Assembly: GCA_041390625.1 (NCBI GenBank)
Contig: JAWKPM010000004.1
Span: 198,787-262,786, forward strand
Origin: RBC038 sp041390625
Lineage (GTDB): Bacteria; Chloroflexota; Dehalococcoidia; UBA2979
Length of the DNA: 64,000 nt
Reading direction: 5' to 3'
Shown in pieces: positions 34,055-43,199 of the stretch; the stretch's first letter is position 1; each line of letters starts with the position of its first letter. The notes under the pieces are model-generated. The model ran no database searches. It had not been told where the DNA came from and was given only the letters and a program-made list of their open reading frames with translations. The translations under genes and the position numbers were made by a program.

Positions 34055-35233
34055 TTAGGAAGAAGACTGCCACTCCTGGAGGGTGGCCTCCAACTGGAGG
34101 GTGTCACCGCCGCGGACCACGGTCAGCGTCACGGTGTCACCCACGTTGTGGTCATCGATGATGCCGGCGAGCGCGGTGATGCTCGCGACGTCCTGGCCAT
34201 CGATGGCGGTGATCACATCGCCACCCCTCGGCAGGCCGCCGTCGGCGCCGGCGCTCGTCGGGCCGCGCAGCCCGGCGTTCTCGGCGCCGCTCCCGGGGGA
34301 GACCGAGGTCACGTAGACACCACTGGAGACCTGCAGGCCGAGGTCGGTCGCGTTGAGGTCGGTCAGGTCGACGCCGCCGATGCCGAGCTGCGGGTGCGAG
34401 ACCGACTCGCCATCGATAAGACGCGGGATGAAGCGCAGCGCGGTGTTCGAGGGCACAGCGAAGCCGATGCCAACGAAGACGCCCTGGCCGGTGGGGTTCT
34501 CGATCGAGGTGTTGATGCCGATCACCTCGCCCTTGCCGTTGAAGAGCGGGCCGCCGGAGTTGCCGGGGTTCACGGCCGCGTCGGTCTGGATGACCGAGCG
34601 AATCGGGCGGCCGTTGAGGGCCGGGCGCTCGCGCTCGACGGCGCTCACGATGCCCGACGTCACCGAGAAGGAGAGCGAGAACGGGTTGCCGATGGCGAAG
34701 ACCGGCTCACCGACGCGGACGCCGTCCGAGTTGCCGAAGTTGGCGGGCACGAGCCGCTGCGGCTGGACGGCCGCTCGGATGACCGCGAGGTCGTTGCCCG
34801 GATCGGTGCCGAGGACGGTCGCGGTGGCCTCGGTGCCGTCGGCGAGGATGACGGTCACGGCCGTCGCGTCCTCGACGACGTGGTAGTTGGTGAGGATGTG
34901 GCCCTCGGTGTCGATGACGACGCCGGAGCCGACGCCCTCGGCGCTGAACGCGCCCTGCGAGGTCGCGGTCTGGATGCGGACGACCGACGGGCTGACCTGC
35001 GCCACGAGGTCCGGCAGGTTCTCGATGGCGGCCGCGACGACGGCAGTACTCCCGGCGGACGTCCCGGCATCGGTGGTCGCGGCAATCGGCACGTTCGTGC
35101 CCGCCGCGGTCGCCTGGACCGTCGCTGGAGTGGAGCCGTCGTCGGTGACGTTCACTGCGAGAACGCCACCGACCACCATCGAGATGACGATGGCGGCACT
35201 GAGGACGGCGCCCTGGATCCATGCGCGCTGCAT
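34055..35233 (-). CDS. HtrA/DegP-family serine protease with PDZ domain
   Basis: A 392-residue envelope protease. One N-terminal membrane anchor (about residues 8-29), a Thr/Ala-rich linker, the trypsin-like domain with His118 (TNYHVVE), Asp148 (GNDLAVI) and Ser226 (GNSGGPL), and a C-terminal PDZ domain (about 290-385). All catalytic residues are present. It is a single gene, convergent with cobU; such proteases handle misfolded exported proteins. Confidence 0.93.
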   Translation of the reverse strand: MQRAWIQGAVLSAAIVISMVVGGVLAVNVTDDGSTPATVQATAAGTNVPIAATTDAGTSAGSTAVVAAAIENLPDLVAQVSPSVVRIQTATSQGAFSAEGVGSGVVIDTEGHILTNYHVVEDATAVTVILADGTEATATVLGTDPGNDLAVIRAAVQPQRLVPANFGNSDGVRVGEPVFAIGNPFSLSFSVTSGIVSAVERERPALNGRPIRSVIQTDAAVNPGNSGGPLFNGKGEVIGINTSIENPTGQGVFVGIGFAVPSNTALRFIPRLIDGESVSHPQLGIGGVDLTDLNATDLGLQVSSGVYVTSVSPGSGAENAGLRGPTSAGADGGLPRGGDVITAIDGQDVASITALAGIIDDHNVGDTVTLTVVRGGDTLQLEATLQEWQSSS

Positions 35234-35397
35234 GGTGACCTCCGATGTGAGACGTACGACGGGACGAATCCATCATCGCGCTGGAGCGTCAACGAGGCAC
35301 GCCACCTTTGTGAACGGGGTGCTAAGCGTGCGCATGAACGCATGACGGGGCGCCGCACCACCTGGGAGCGGTCCGGGCGGCCGTCGGGAGAGGGGAG

Positions 35398-36396
35398 CTA
35401 GCTCGAGAGGAGCGTGAAGCGGGGCTGCGGCACGCTGGCAGCGGACGGCTGATCGCCGCCCTGCAGCACGCGCAGCGCGGGACGGAGCGCGCGGTCCTCG
35501 ACGGCCTGGGCGAGGTCGCCGGTCAGCGCCTGCTCGACGGCGCGGAGGAGCGCGGCCTCGCGAGGCGCGAGCAGGGCATCGAGGGCATCGCCTCGGGGTG
35601 AGGCCACGATGTGGTCGACCTCGGCGCCGAGCAGGTCGCCGTGGCGCAGCCGCGTGGACTCGATGGGGCCATCGTCCGGCGCGATGGTCAGGGTCGTGTG
35701 CTCGGCAGTGGCATCGAGCTCGGCGCTGCCGGCGGCTGCGAGCGCGCGGATGCGGAGGGTGCTCCACGGGCCGCGACGCGCGGTGATGGTCGCCATACCG
35801 CCCTCGGGCAGGCGCAGGTGCGCCGAGATCACCTCGGGGGCCGAACGCATGCCGGCGTGGGACGCAGCGAGCGCGAGGGGCGCGGCCGGCAGCAGGCGGG
35901 CGTACGCGGCAAAGCCGTCGCGGAGCAGGGCGAGGGCAGAACGCTCGCCCTCGATCTCCAGCGAGACGTAGTGGGGGCGCCACCGGCGCTCGCCCAGCTG
36001 GGCGCTAAAGAACGCGAGACCGGCCGAGCGCAGCAGTGGGCGCAGCAGGAAGAGCGCCACACCTCGGGCGTTGGCGGCCTCGGCGGCGGCATCGAGCGCC
36101 TCGGCGTCGGCGACATCGCCACGCAGGAGGATCGTTGAGCCTCGAACGGCCGCGGCCTCGATCAGGTTCGACGCGTCCTCGGTGCCGTCGATGAGCACGA
36201 CATCCTGCTCGATGCGGCGGACGGCCTCGATGGTGTGCTGGTAGCGGGGCAGGTCGGTGGCGACGGCCGCGTTCGCGAGTGCGACCGGACGGTCATCGGC
36301 AACGGCCACGGCCTCCATGCCGGCGCGTGCGCGCAGCAGGTTGAGCAGCCGCTCGGTCTCGGGGGTCCAGCCACAGGCGATGAGTCGTCGCGTCAT
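35398..36396 (-). CDS. Gfo/Idh/MocA-like protein, degenerate
   Basis: A 332-residue protein whose pattern (Rossmann-like first 120 residues, then a longer alpha/beta domain) recalls Gfo/Idh/MocA oxidoreductases, for example VVLIDGTEDASNLIEAAAVR and LFLLRPLLRSAGLAFFSAQL. The glycine-rich nucleotide motif is missing (IACGWTPETERLL) and the EKP-type catalytic motif reads LRPLL, so it may not be an active dehydrogenase. It is divergent from flagellin 1; a role in glycan or flagellin modification would be speculation. Confidence 0.5.
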   Translation of the reverse strand: MTRRLIACGWTPETERLLNLLRARAGMEAVAVADDRPVALANAAVATDLPRYQHTIEAVRRIEQDVVLIDGTEDASNLIEAAAVRGSTILLRGDVADAEALDAAAEAANARGVALFLLRPLLRSAGLAFFSAQLGERRWRPHYVSLEIEGERSALALLRDGFAAYARLLPAAPLALAASHAGMRSAPEVISAHLRLPEGGMATITARRGPWSTLRIRALAAAGSAELDATAEHTTLTIAPDDGPIESTRLRHGDLLGAEVDHIVASPRGDALDALLAPREAALLRAVEQALTGDLAQAVEDRALRPALRVLQGGDQPSAASVPQPRFTLLSS

Positions 36397-36488
36397 GGGG
36401 GCATCGTATGGACGCGCCCGGGTATCGGAAGTTCGGCCGGGCCCTCGGGTTGGCGCGGAAGATCCCTACGTCCGGGTGCGGGAACCCC

Positions 36489-36516
36489 CTACTGAAGGCC
36501 GGGAAGCTACCGATGA
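36489..36516 (+). promoter_or_regulatory. Possible sigma-28 promoter of flagellin 1
   Basis: CTACT, 15 bases, ACCGATGA. The spacing is that of sigma-28 promoters (CTAAA-N15-GCCGATAA) and the -10 part matches the candidate before the HD-GYP gene. It lies about 105 bases upstream of the ATG. Confidence 0.35.
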
Positions 36517-36553
36517 TGACCACGTGCTCTCCCTGAGAGCGCGCACATGAGTT

Positions 36554-36595
36554 GGGGCAGGATGCCCCGCACGGGCCCGGAAGGAACCTGGCCCG
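36554..36595 (+). promoter_or_regulatory. Two GGA-loop hairpins in the flagellin 1 leader (CsrA-type sites)
   Basis: GGGGCA-GGA-TGCCCC (36,554-36,568) and CGGGCC ... GGCCCG (36,572-36,595), the latter with AAGGA in its 12-base loop. GGA or ANGGA in hairpin loops upstream of a GAGGAGG ribosome site is the pattern bound by CsrA in the Bacillus flagellin mRNA. Confidence 0.4.
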
Positions 36596-36620
36596 CAATC
36601 GGCTGAGGAGGCCAACGGCA

Positions 36621-37808
36621 ATGGGTATGTTCATCAACACGAACGTCGCGGCTATCGGTGCGCAGCGCAACCTGAGCGTCACCGGTGGCAAGATGGCGAA
36701 GGCCCTCGAGCGCCTCTCGAGCGGTCTCCGCATCAACCGTGCTGCCGACGACGCGGCCGGTCTGTCGATTTCCGAGGGCCTGCGCTCGCAGATCCGCGGT
36801 CTTCGCCAGGGCGCTCGCAACGCGCAGGACGGCATCTCCATGATCCAGACCGCTGAAGGTGCCCTCACCGAGACGCACGCGCTGCTCCAGCGCATGCGCG
36901 AGCTGACGGTCCAGGCCGCGAACGCCACGCTGGGCGCGAACGACCGCACCGCCATCGGCGCTGAGATCCTGACGCTCAAGACCGAGATCGACAACATCGC
37001 GAACCGCACGAAGTTCAACGGCCAGTCGCTGCTCACGGGCGCTCTCGCGACCACGCAGACCGGTGGCACGCTGACCGTCGGTACCGCCCTGGCCACGACC
37101 GCGACGGCCGTTGTCTCGGCCATCGACGTGAGCGGCTCGACCGCTGGTGCCACGTACACGCTGACGGACGTCGGCGGCGCGGGCACGACGCTTCGGCTGT
37201 CGAACGACCAGGACTCGATCCTGATCGACGTGGCGCCGGACGCCACGATCGGCGCCGACGGCACGATGACGCTGGCGTTCGCCGGCGCCGGCCACAACAT
37301 CAAGATCACCGTCTCCGGTGCCGCCGCCAAGACCGGTGGCGACATCCTCGGTGACCTCGATGGCCTGACCATCGTGAACGGTGCCGGTTCCGGTGCGGCC
37401 AACTTCCGCGTCGGCGCGGACGTCGGCCAGGACATCACCGTGACGTTCTCCGACAACCGCACCACGGCCCTGGGCGCGACGACGATCTCGTCGCTCGTGA
37501 CCGACGACCAGAACGTCTCGAGCGTCGCCAAGGCGAACGCGCTCCTGACCTCGATCGACGAGGGCATCGTGACCGTCTCCAGCAACCGCGCGAAGCTCGG
37601 TGCTGCGCAGAACCAGGTCGAGGCTGCGATCAACAGCCTGGGCGTGGCGGTCGAGAACATGTCGGCTTCCGAGTCCCGCATCCGCGACGCGGACGTGGCG
37701 GAGATCTCGACCGAGCTGGTGACCCGCCAGATCATGCAGCAGGCCGGTGTCGCCGTGCTGTCGCAGGCGAACACCTCCTCGCAGTCGGCGCTGTCGCTGC
37801 TCCAGTAG
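36621..37808 (+). CDS. fliC: Flagellin 1
   Basis: A 395-residue filament protein. The N-terminal D0/D1 region FINTNVAAIGAQRNLSVTGG and LERLSSGLRINRAADDAAGL, and the C-terminal SESRIRDADVAEISTELVTR and QIMQQAGVAVLSQAN, are typical. The variable middle (about 140-300) is Thr/Gly/Ala-rich and closely parallels flagellin 2. GAGGAGG lies nine bases before the ATG. It stands alone, separated from the second operon by unrelated genes. Confidence 0.97.
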   Translation: MGMFINTNVAAIGAQRNLSVTGGKMAKALERLSSGLRINRAADDAAGLSISEGLRSQIRGLRQGARNAQDGISMIQTAEGALTETHALLQRMRELTVQAANATLGANDRTAIGAEILTLKTEIDNIANRTKFNGQSLLTGALATTQTGGTLTVGTALATTATAVVSAIDVSGSTAGATYTLTDVGGAGTTLRLSNDQDSILIDVAPDATIGADGTMTLAFAGAGHNIKITVSGAAAKTGGDILGDLDGLTIVNGAGSGAANFRVGADVGQDITVTFSDNRTTALGATTISSLVTDDQNVSSVAKANALLTSIDEGIVTVSSNRAKLGAAQNQVEAAINSLGVAVENMSASESRIRDADVAEISTELVTRQIMQQAGVAVLSQANTSSQSALSLLQ

Positions 37809-37863
37809 TTCGACTAGTCCTCGGAGGCGTCGCACGGATGCGACGCCGGCCTCCGAGTCACGC

Positions 37864-37889
37864 GAGGCCCCCGCTGCGGCGGGGGCCTC
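37864..37889 (+). terminator. Terminator after flagellin 1
   Basis: GAGGCCCCCGC and GCGGGGGCCTC form a perfect 11-bp stem with loop TGCG, followed by GTTGTGTCT. It may serve both flagellin 1 and the convergent mgtE. Confidence 0.7.
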
Positions 37890-37932
37890 GTTGTGTCTCC
37901 GAGCCTTGGTCGGGGCGAGTGCCGCGGGGTCG

Positions 37933-39324
37933 CTACTCGAGGTGCTCGACGAGCACTGCGGCCATGCCGAGGAACATGAGGAAGCCCAGCACATCGGTGA
38001 AGGTGGTCAGCCACACGCCGGCGGAGAGCGCGGGGTCCTGCTTCAGTCGGTGGAGGCCCATCGGGATCAACACCCCGGCGGTGACGCCAACGAGCACGTT
38101 CGCGAAGAGGGCGATCCCGGCGACGGCCCCGAGCCACCAGTTGCCCTGCCAGGCCCAGCCGATGAGGCCGATGGCACTCCCCGTCGCGAGGCCGATGAGT
38201 GCGCCCGACCCGAGCTCGTGGGCGATGACCGGCACGGTGTGGCGCAGGGTCACGCGTCCGAGGGCGAGCGAGCGCACGACGATCGTGGCGGTCTGGGTGC
38301 CGGCGGTGCCACCCATGCCGGCGATCATCGGGAGGAACGCCGCGAGGATGGCAACCCGCGTCAGGGTGTCCTGGAAGAGCGAGACGACCCAGCCTCCGAG
38401 CAGCACCGTGGCGAGGTTCACGCTCAGCCACGGGAGCCGGTAGCGGACCGAGCGGAGGACCGAGGAGAGGTCCTCGTCCTCGTCGACGCCGGCCATGCGG
38501 AAGATGTCCTCGGTCGCCTCTTCCTCGAGCACGTCGAGCAGGTCGTCGGAGGTGACGGTGCCCTGCAGGCGGCCGTCATCATCGACAACGGGCAGCGCGA
38601 GCAGTCGGTAGCGCTTGATGAGGCGTGCCACCTCTTCCTGGTCGGTCGCGGTGTTCACCGTCACGAGGTCGGTCGTCATCAGGTCGCGCACGGGCGTGCG
38701 CGGGTCGCCGGTGAGAATCGAGCGGGTGTTGAGCACACCCTCGAGGTGGTCCTGGGCATCGGTGACGTAGATGTAGAACGGCGTCGAGACGTCGGGCTGC
38801 AGCGTCCGCAGGTGGTCGATGACCTCGGACAGCGTCTGGTCCGGCCAGACCATGATGCGCTGGCCGGTCATGCGGCCGCCGGCGGTCTCCTCGGCGTAGG
38901 GGAGGAGGTCGCGGATGGCCTGGCCGGCCTCCTCGGGCATCGCATCGACGACGGCAAGGGCCTCGGCGGGCGACAGCTCCTGCACGACATCGGTGGCGAT
39001 GTCGTCCGGCACGGTCACAAGGATCTGCGCGACCGTCTCAGCCGGCAGGCCATCGAGGAGGTCGTCGCGGTAGTGCGGCTCCATGTAGCCGAGCGCGGCC
39101 CCGATGGCATCCGACGCGAGGTGATCGATCACCAGCGCTCGCACGTCGGCGTCGATGCCACAGAGGGCGTCGCCGAGCTCGGCCGGGTGCAGCGAGCGTG
39201 CGAGCTCGATCGCGCCGGCGGCGTCGTCCTCGTGGAGGAGCGCGGCGAGCTGGCTCGCGGCGTCCGGCGATGCGTCGACGGCGACCTCGTCGGAGTCGGG
39301 GGGCGGCGGCGAATCGGTGACCAT
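37933..39324 (-). CDS. mgtE: Magnesium transporter MgtE
   Basis: A 463-residue Mg2+ channel. The cytoplasmic N-domain has LHPAELGDALCGID, the paired CBS domains contain STPFYIYVTDAQDHLEGVLN and VVDDDGRLQGTVTSDDLLDV, and the membrane part carries LPMIAGMGGTAGTQTATIVV, the family signature. About five membrane helices. Single gene; no Mg2+ riboswitch was seen in the short 5' region. Confidence 0.95.
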   Translation of the reverse strand: MVTDSPPPPDSDEVAVDASPDAASQLAALLHEDDAAGAIELARSLHPAELGDALCGIDADVRALVIDHLASDAIGAALGYMEPHYRDDLLDGLPAETVAQILVTVPDDIATDVVQELSPAEALAVVDAMPEEAGQAIRDLLPYAEETAGGRMTGQRIMVWPDQTLSEVIDHLRTLQPDVSTPFYIYVTDAQDHLEGVLNTRSILTGDPRTPVRDLMTTDLVTVNTATDQEEVARLIKRYRLLALPVVDDDGRLQGTVTSDDLLDVLEEEATEDIFRMAGVDEDEDLSSVLRSVRYRLPWLSVNLATVLLGGWVVSLFQDTLTRVAILAAFLPMIAGMGGTAGTQTATIVVRSLALGRVTLRHTVPVIAHELGSGALIGLATGSAIGLIGWAWQGNWWLGAVAGIALFANVLVGVTAGVLIPMGLHRLKQDPALSAGVWLTTFTDVLGFLMFLGMAAVLVEHLE

Positions 39325-39451
39325 GAGGGGATTGTTTCATGGTCCGGCGACAGGGGGCGGCGCGCCGGTTAAGACGGGGTGAAGACAGCGAACTCGAGGC
39401 CGTTCGAACCTCGGGAGGGACCGGACGGCGGCCGCCTCGCCTCGTGTTAGC

Positions 39452-39970
39452 ATGCCGCGCATGACCAGCAAGCCAACCTTCGATGCCCGCGCGTTCCGTG
39501 ACGTCGTGGGGCGATTCGCCACGGGCGTGACGGTGATCACCACCCATGACGAGGACGAGTTCCGGGCGATGACCGCGAACTCGTTCACCTCGGTGTCGCT
39601 CGATCCGCCCCTCGTGCTCGTGTGCGTGGTGAAGTCGGCTTCGATCCACGAGCCGATCGCGTCGTCGAGGCGCTTCGCAGTCAACATCCTGGGCGAGGAC
39701 CAGTCGGACGTCTCCGGGCTGTTCGCGCGCCACGGCGAACTCGACGAGCCGATGGGCGGCGTTCCGTACCACCTCGGCCAGCTGGGGCTGCCGCTCGTCC
39801 AGGGCGCGCTGGCGTGGCTCGAGTGCGAGCTGTGGGCCGACTACGACGGCGGCGATCACACGATTTATGTCGGCGAGGTCATCGAGATCCACGTCGAGCG
39901 ATCGGCGGGCCGGCCGCTGTTGTTCTTCAGTGGGGGTTACGGCTCGCTCAGCGACGACCTGCCCGACTAG
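39452..39970 (+). CDS. Flavin reductase-family (FMN-binding) protein
   Basis: A 172-residue flavoprotein of the split-barrel flavin reductase family. Motifs seen are FATGVTVITTHDEDEFRAMT, TANSFTSVSLDPPLVLVCV and FAVNILGEDQ. These enzymes supply reduced FMN/FAD to partner oxygenases, but no partner is adjacent. Two ATGs (39,452 and 39,461) are possible starts. Confidence 0.88.
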   Translation: MPRMTSKPTFDARAFRDVVGRFATGVTVITTHDEDEFRAMTANSFTSVSLDPPLVLVCVVKSASIHEPIASSRRFAVNILGEDQSDVSGLFARHGELDEPMGGVPYHLGQLGLPLVQGALAWLECELWADYDGGDHTIYVGEVIEIHVERSAGRPLLFFSGGYGSLSDDLPD

Positions 39971-40039
39971 GGGGCTGCGGGCCACGGGCTAGGGATTCTC
40001 CTCTCGGGCGCGAGCCCACCTGCCACGTACGCTGCCTGC

Positions 40040-41149
40040 ATGCGCATTGGTGCCCCCGCCTCCTCGCCGGACACGAGCTCGCCGCCGGCGAGCCGACAGG
40101 CAGCCACGCCCTCGAACCCTCGCTTCGACTCGATGCTGCAGCAGCGTCTCGCGGAGCCGCGCGACCGCATCGAGCTGACGCGGAGCAGCGTGCGCGATGC
40201 CATCGACCAGATTCGCAGCGGGAACCTGTTCGCGCCGGGCTCGACGGGGACCAGCGGCCTCGGCGGTGGCCTGACCTCGACGCCGAACGCGGCCGGGTAC
40301 GCCGCGTACACCCAGCTGGCACCCACGCGCGGCGCCGATCCGTTCGGGTGGCGGGCGATGACGAGGCAGCTCGGTGACGACGTCGCGCCGAGCTTCGGCA
40401 CGATCTTCGAGCGCCAGATTCAGCAGGAGTCCGGCTTCAGCGCCGAGGTCGCGTTCGGCTTCCGCCGCTCGACGGCCGGCGCCGAGGGCATCGCGCAGCT
40501 CATGCCTCAGTACTACCCCGGCGTCGACCGTACGGACCCGCAGGCCTCGCTGACCGCGGCGGCGCAGACGATGCGGCAGTACCTCACGGTCTTCGACGGT
40601 GACGTGCGGATGGCCCTCGCCTCGTACAACGCCGGCCTCGGGCGCGTTCGAGGCCTCGTGGACGCGCACGGCGCCGATTGGGAGCGCGCGTTGCCGACGG
40701 AGACGAAGCAGTACTTGCAGGCGATCCTCGGCTCGGCACAGCCTCAGATCGCCGCCAGTGAGAGCAGCGAGCCGGCCGTCTTCGGTGGCCGCGGGCCAGG
40801 CGGCGTGCTGACGTGGCCCCTCGATCGCGTGCTCGCGCAGCGCGAGGCGGACGGCGGGTTGCTGCTGCTCGGCGCGCCTGGCGCCTCGGTCCGCGCTCCG
40901 GCCGAGGGCGTGATCACGGGCGTCGAGGCCCTCGATGGCGGCACGCGCATCGATATCGAGCACGGGAACGGCTGGCGTACGTCGCTGACGGGGCTGACGG
41001 GCGTTCAGGCGGCGGTGGGCCAGACCGTGCATCGCGGCGATGCGCTGGGCACGCTCGCGTCCGATCCGTCGGGCGCGGAAGTGAAGCTGGCCGTCACCCT
41101 CGACGGCCGGGCGCTGGCGCCGACGCGATACCTCCTCGGGAGCGCGTAG
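40040..41149 (+). CDS. Lytic transglycosylase with C-terminal LytM-like domain, probable flagellar wall hydrolase
   Basis: A 369-residue protein. The N-terminal 80 residues are disordered with a short RFDSMLQQRL segment. The SLT domain has catalytic Glu130 (QQESGF), then GIAQLMPQYYPGVD and MALASYNAGLGRVR. The C-terminal 120 residues look like an M23/LytM domain (VRAPAEGVITGVEALDGG, QTVHRGDALGTL) without the full set of zinc ligands. No signal peptide, so export through the flagellar apparatus is possible. It lies between the two flagellins, where a FlgJ-type muramidase would make sense, and no flgJ was found. Confidence 0.8.
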   Translation: MRIGAPASSPDTSSPPASRQAATPSNPRFDSMLQQRLAEPRDRIELTRSSVRDAIDQIRSGNLFAPGSTGTSGLGGGLTSTPNAAGYAAYTQLAPTRGADPFGWRAMTRQLGDDVAPSFGTIFERQIQQESGFSAEVAFGFRRSTAGAEGIAQLMPQYYPGVDRTDPQASLTAAAQTMRQYLTVFDGDVRMALASYNAGLGRVRGLVDAHGADWERALPTETKQYLQAILGSAQPQIAASESSEPAVFGGRGPGGVLTWPLDRVLAQREADGGLLLLGAPGASVRAPAEGVITGVEALDGGTRIDIEHGNGWRTSLTGLTGVQAAVGQTVHRGDALGTLASDPSGAEVKLAVTLDGRALAPTRYLLGSA

Positions 41150-41224
41150 CGCGTTCGATCGGGCTGCTGCTCGACCGCTTCCTCGATGTTAGACTCGAAG
41201 GCCGCGGCGTCTGGCCGCACGCGC

Positions 41225-41301
41225 GGTGGGTGTCGCCTAGCGGTTAAGGCGCCAGGTTGTGGCCCTGGAGACCGAGGGTTCGAATCCCTTCACCCACCCC
41301 A
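41225..41301 (+). tRNA. tRNA-His (GTG anticodon)
   Basis: A complete cloverleaf. The acceptor stem GTGGGTG (41,226-41,232) pairs with CACCCAC (41,291-41,297). An encoded G-1 (41,225) faces the discriminator C (41,298), the mark of tRNA-His, and CCA is encoded (41,299-41,301). The anticodon stem CCAGG/CCTGG encloses TTGTGGC with GTG. The T loop GGTTCGAATCC is standard. Confidence 0.95.
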
Positions 41302-41321
41302 CAGCTCACTTTCGGAACGCC

Positions 41322-42092
41322 ATGTTCCGTGTAACCACGCGACTGCTCCTCGTGGCGGCGGCACTCGCCGCCCTCGGGGGCGCCGCCTGCAGCGACAACG
41401 ACGCGACGCCCTCAGCGACCGCCGAGGCCACCGGCACGGCGACGGCCGTGGCCGACCCGATGCCTCAGCTCACCGATCTCGGCGACGCCACGTTCAGCGA
41501 GGAGAGCGTGGACGGCTCGGTCGTGATGCGCTGGATCGTCGATGGCCCGAGCGCCGAGGACGTCGCGAACGGCCTCGTGGATCGTGTGGGCAGCATTCCC
41601 GGCCTGACGCTGACGGCGACCGAGGTCACAGAGCGCGGCAGCATCATCGCGTTCGAAGGGGTGCGGTCCGGGCACTACCTCGTGACGCGCTCGACCGGAC
41701 AGGGCACGCCGGTGGAGCTACGGGTCGACCCTGAGAACGCGACGGCCGAGGCGACCTCGGAGGGCCCGGGACGGCGGCCGCCCGAAGGGTTCCCCGCCAT
41801 CGAAGTGCCGCTCTTCCCGGGCGCGACGGTCCTCGAGGGGGAGCGCAGCGACCTCGGTGACGGCCTCGTGCGGTTCGATCTCACGCTCGAGTCCGAGCGC
41901 GACTCGGTCGAGGTGCTTGGGTACTACGCGGACCTGTTTCGCGCCGCCGGCTGGACCGTGACCGCCGAGCCCGGCGTGGTCGAAGTGCACGGCACGGGAC
42001 GGGTCACGACGGTCTGGGTGCGCGAGGTCGCGGACGCGCCCTCGAACACGACCCTCGAGGTCGTCGTGCGCGGGACCGAGGGCGCACCTTGA
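41322..42092 (+). CDS. Putative lipoprotein with Thr/Ala linker
   Basis: A 256-residue secreted protein. The signal peptide MFRVTTRLLLVAAALAALGG ends at AAC, a lipobox-like cysteine at about residue 23, followed by a disordered Thr/Ala stretch. The C-terminal module (about 155-250) has EGFPAIEVPLFPGATVLEG, a conserved-looking YYADLFRAAGWTVT and beta strands. The neighbouring gene has a related C-terminal module. Function unknown. It begins 20 bases after the tRNA. Confidence 0.65.
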   Translation: MFRVTTRLLLVAAALAALGGAACSDNDATPSATAEATGTATAVADPMPQLTDLGDATFSEESVDGSVVMRWIVDGPSAEDVANGLVDRVGSIPGLTLTATEVTERGSIIAFEGVRSGHYLVTRSTGQGTPVELRVDPENATAEATSEGPGRRPPEGFPAIEVPLFPGATVLEGERSDLGDGLVRFDLTLESERDSVEVLGYYADLFRAAGWTVTAEPGVVEVHGTGRVTTVWVREVADAPSNTTLEVVVRGTEGAP

Positions 42093-42152
42093 GAGGGGCT
42101 GGGGTAGGATCGACCGCCTAGCCGACACAGCGCGCGAACGGGAGACGTCCAG

Positions 42153-43088
42153 ATGCCATTCCTCCCGGGTTCGCGCGCACTGCATCGTGTGCTGCTGGCC
42201 GTCGCGCTCCTCGGCGCCGCGATCGCCCTCGTGGGCTGCAACAGCGGCGGGGACGACGCCTCGGCGGACGAAGCCACGAAGCTCGCGGATCGCGTCCTGC
42301 GCCTCGGTGAAGAGCTGGACACGACGGTCGTCGTGCTTCCGGGCGAGCTGCCCGAGGGCCTGCAGGAGGCGTTGAACCCCAGCGCGACGGCGGACACGCC
42401 CGACGAAGACCTCGTGCGGGTGCCGGTGCACCCCGACGGTACGCTGCTGGGTTCGTTCCGCATCGATCGCGGCGACGGCAGCAGGACGTTCTTCCTGCTG
42501 TACGACGTGCCGGGGCCGGCCACGGACGTGGAGTCCGCACTCGAGCTGCAGCTGAACCAGTCGCCGTGGCAGGTCACGAACGGCCAATCGAGCGAGGCGA
42601 TCTCCTCGATCGGGTTCGAGAGCACCACCTCGATCGACTTCACGGGGACGGCGGCGATTCGCCAGATCGAGGACTCGGCCGAGCCGACCTCGAGCGTCGT
42701 CTACATCATCGAGGTGCAGCCGGCGACGCCGCCCACGAGCACGCCGTTCGTGCTGCCGGCCGCGCGTCCGCTGCCGGAGGGGTTCCCAACCGAGTTCGTC
42801 CTCGATGGCATGACGCCGATCACGACCCAGTGGTCGTCGCAGGCAGCGGGTACGGCGTACCAGATCCTTCTGCTGACGACGGACACGACGACGGCCGTCG
42901 CCGACACCTATCGAACCGTGATGCAGGACGCGGGCTGGGAGCTCACGAACGACCAGGCACAGGGATTCGCGACGCAGCTCGACTTCCAGATGGACAGCGG
43001 CGCCTCGATTGCCTCGATTCAGGTCGACGCCTTCAGCGAGGACGACTCGTACACGGCGGTCTTCTTCTCGCTTCAGATGAGCCGCTAG
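42153..43088 (+). CDS. Putative lipoprotein, related to its upstream neighbour
   Basis: A 311-residue secreted protein with a signal peptide ending in the lipobox ALVGC (Cys at about residue 29). The C-terminal module has PLPEGFPTEFVLDGMTP and YRTVMQDAGWELTND, matching the layout of the preceding lipoprotein. No enzyme motif is visible. It is directly upstream of flagellin 2, but a promoter-like site and leader hairpins separate them. Confidence 0.65.
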   Translation: MPFLPGSRALHRVLLAVALLGAAIALVGCNSGGDDASADEATKLADRVLRLGEELDTTVVVLPGELPEGLQEALNPSATADTPDEDLVRVPVHPDGTLLGSFRIDRGDGSRTFFLLYDVPGPATDVESALELQLNQSPWQVTNGQSSEAISSIGFESTTSIDFTGTAAIRQIEDSAEPTSSVVYIIEVQPATPPTSTPFVLPAARPLPEGFPTEFVLDGMTPITTQWSSQAAGTAYQILLLTTDTTTAVADTYRTVMQDAGWELTNDQAQGFATQLDFQMDSGASIASIQVDAFSEDDSYTAVFFSLQMSR

Positions 43089-43109
43089 CGGGCCTCGAGG
43101 CGATCGCTT

Positions 43110-43137
43110 CCCCTTAGGGCTTCCGCCCGGCCGATGT
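43110..43137 (+). promoter_or_regulatory. Possible sigma-28 promoter of flagellin 2
   Basis: CCCCT, 15 bases, GCCGATGT. The -10-like part is close to GCCGATAA; the -35-like part is poor. It lies about 158 bases upstream of the ATG. Confidence 0.3.
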
Positions 43138-43199
43138 GAGGGCCGCGGCCGCGCCAGTCGCGGGCGCCGTCTGATCGGTGCGCCCGGGGCCGTCTCGAT

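Noticed and set aside
35234..35397. TTGACG upstream of htrA as a promoter
   Set aside because: No matching -10 element at a suitable distance could be found.
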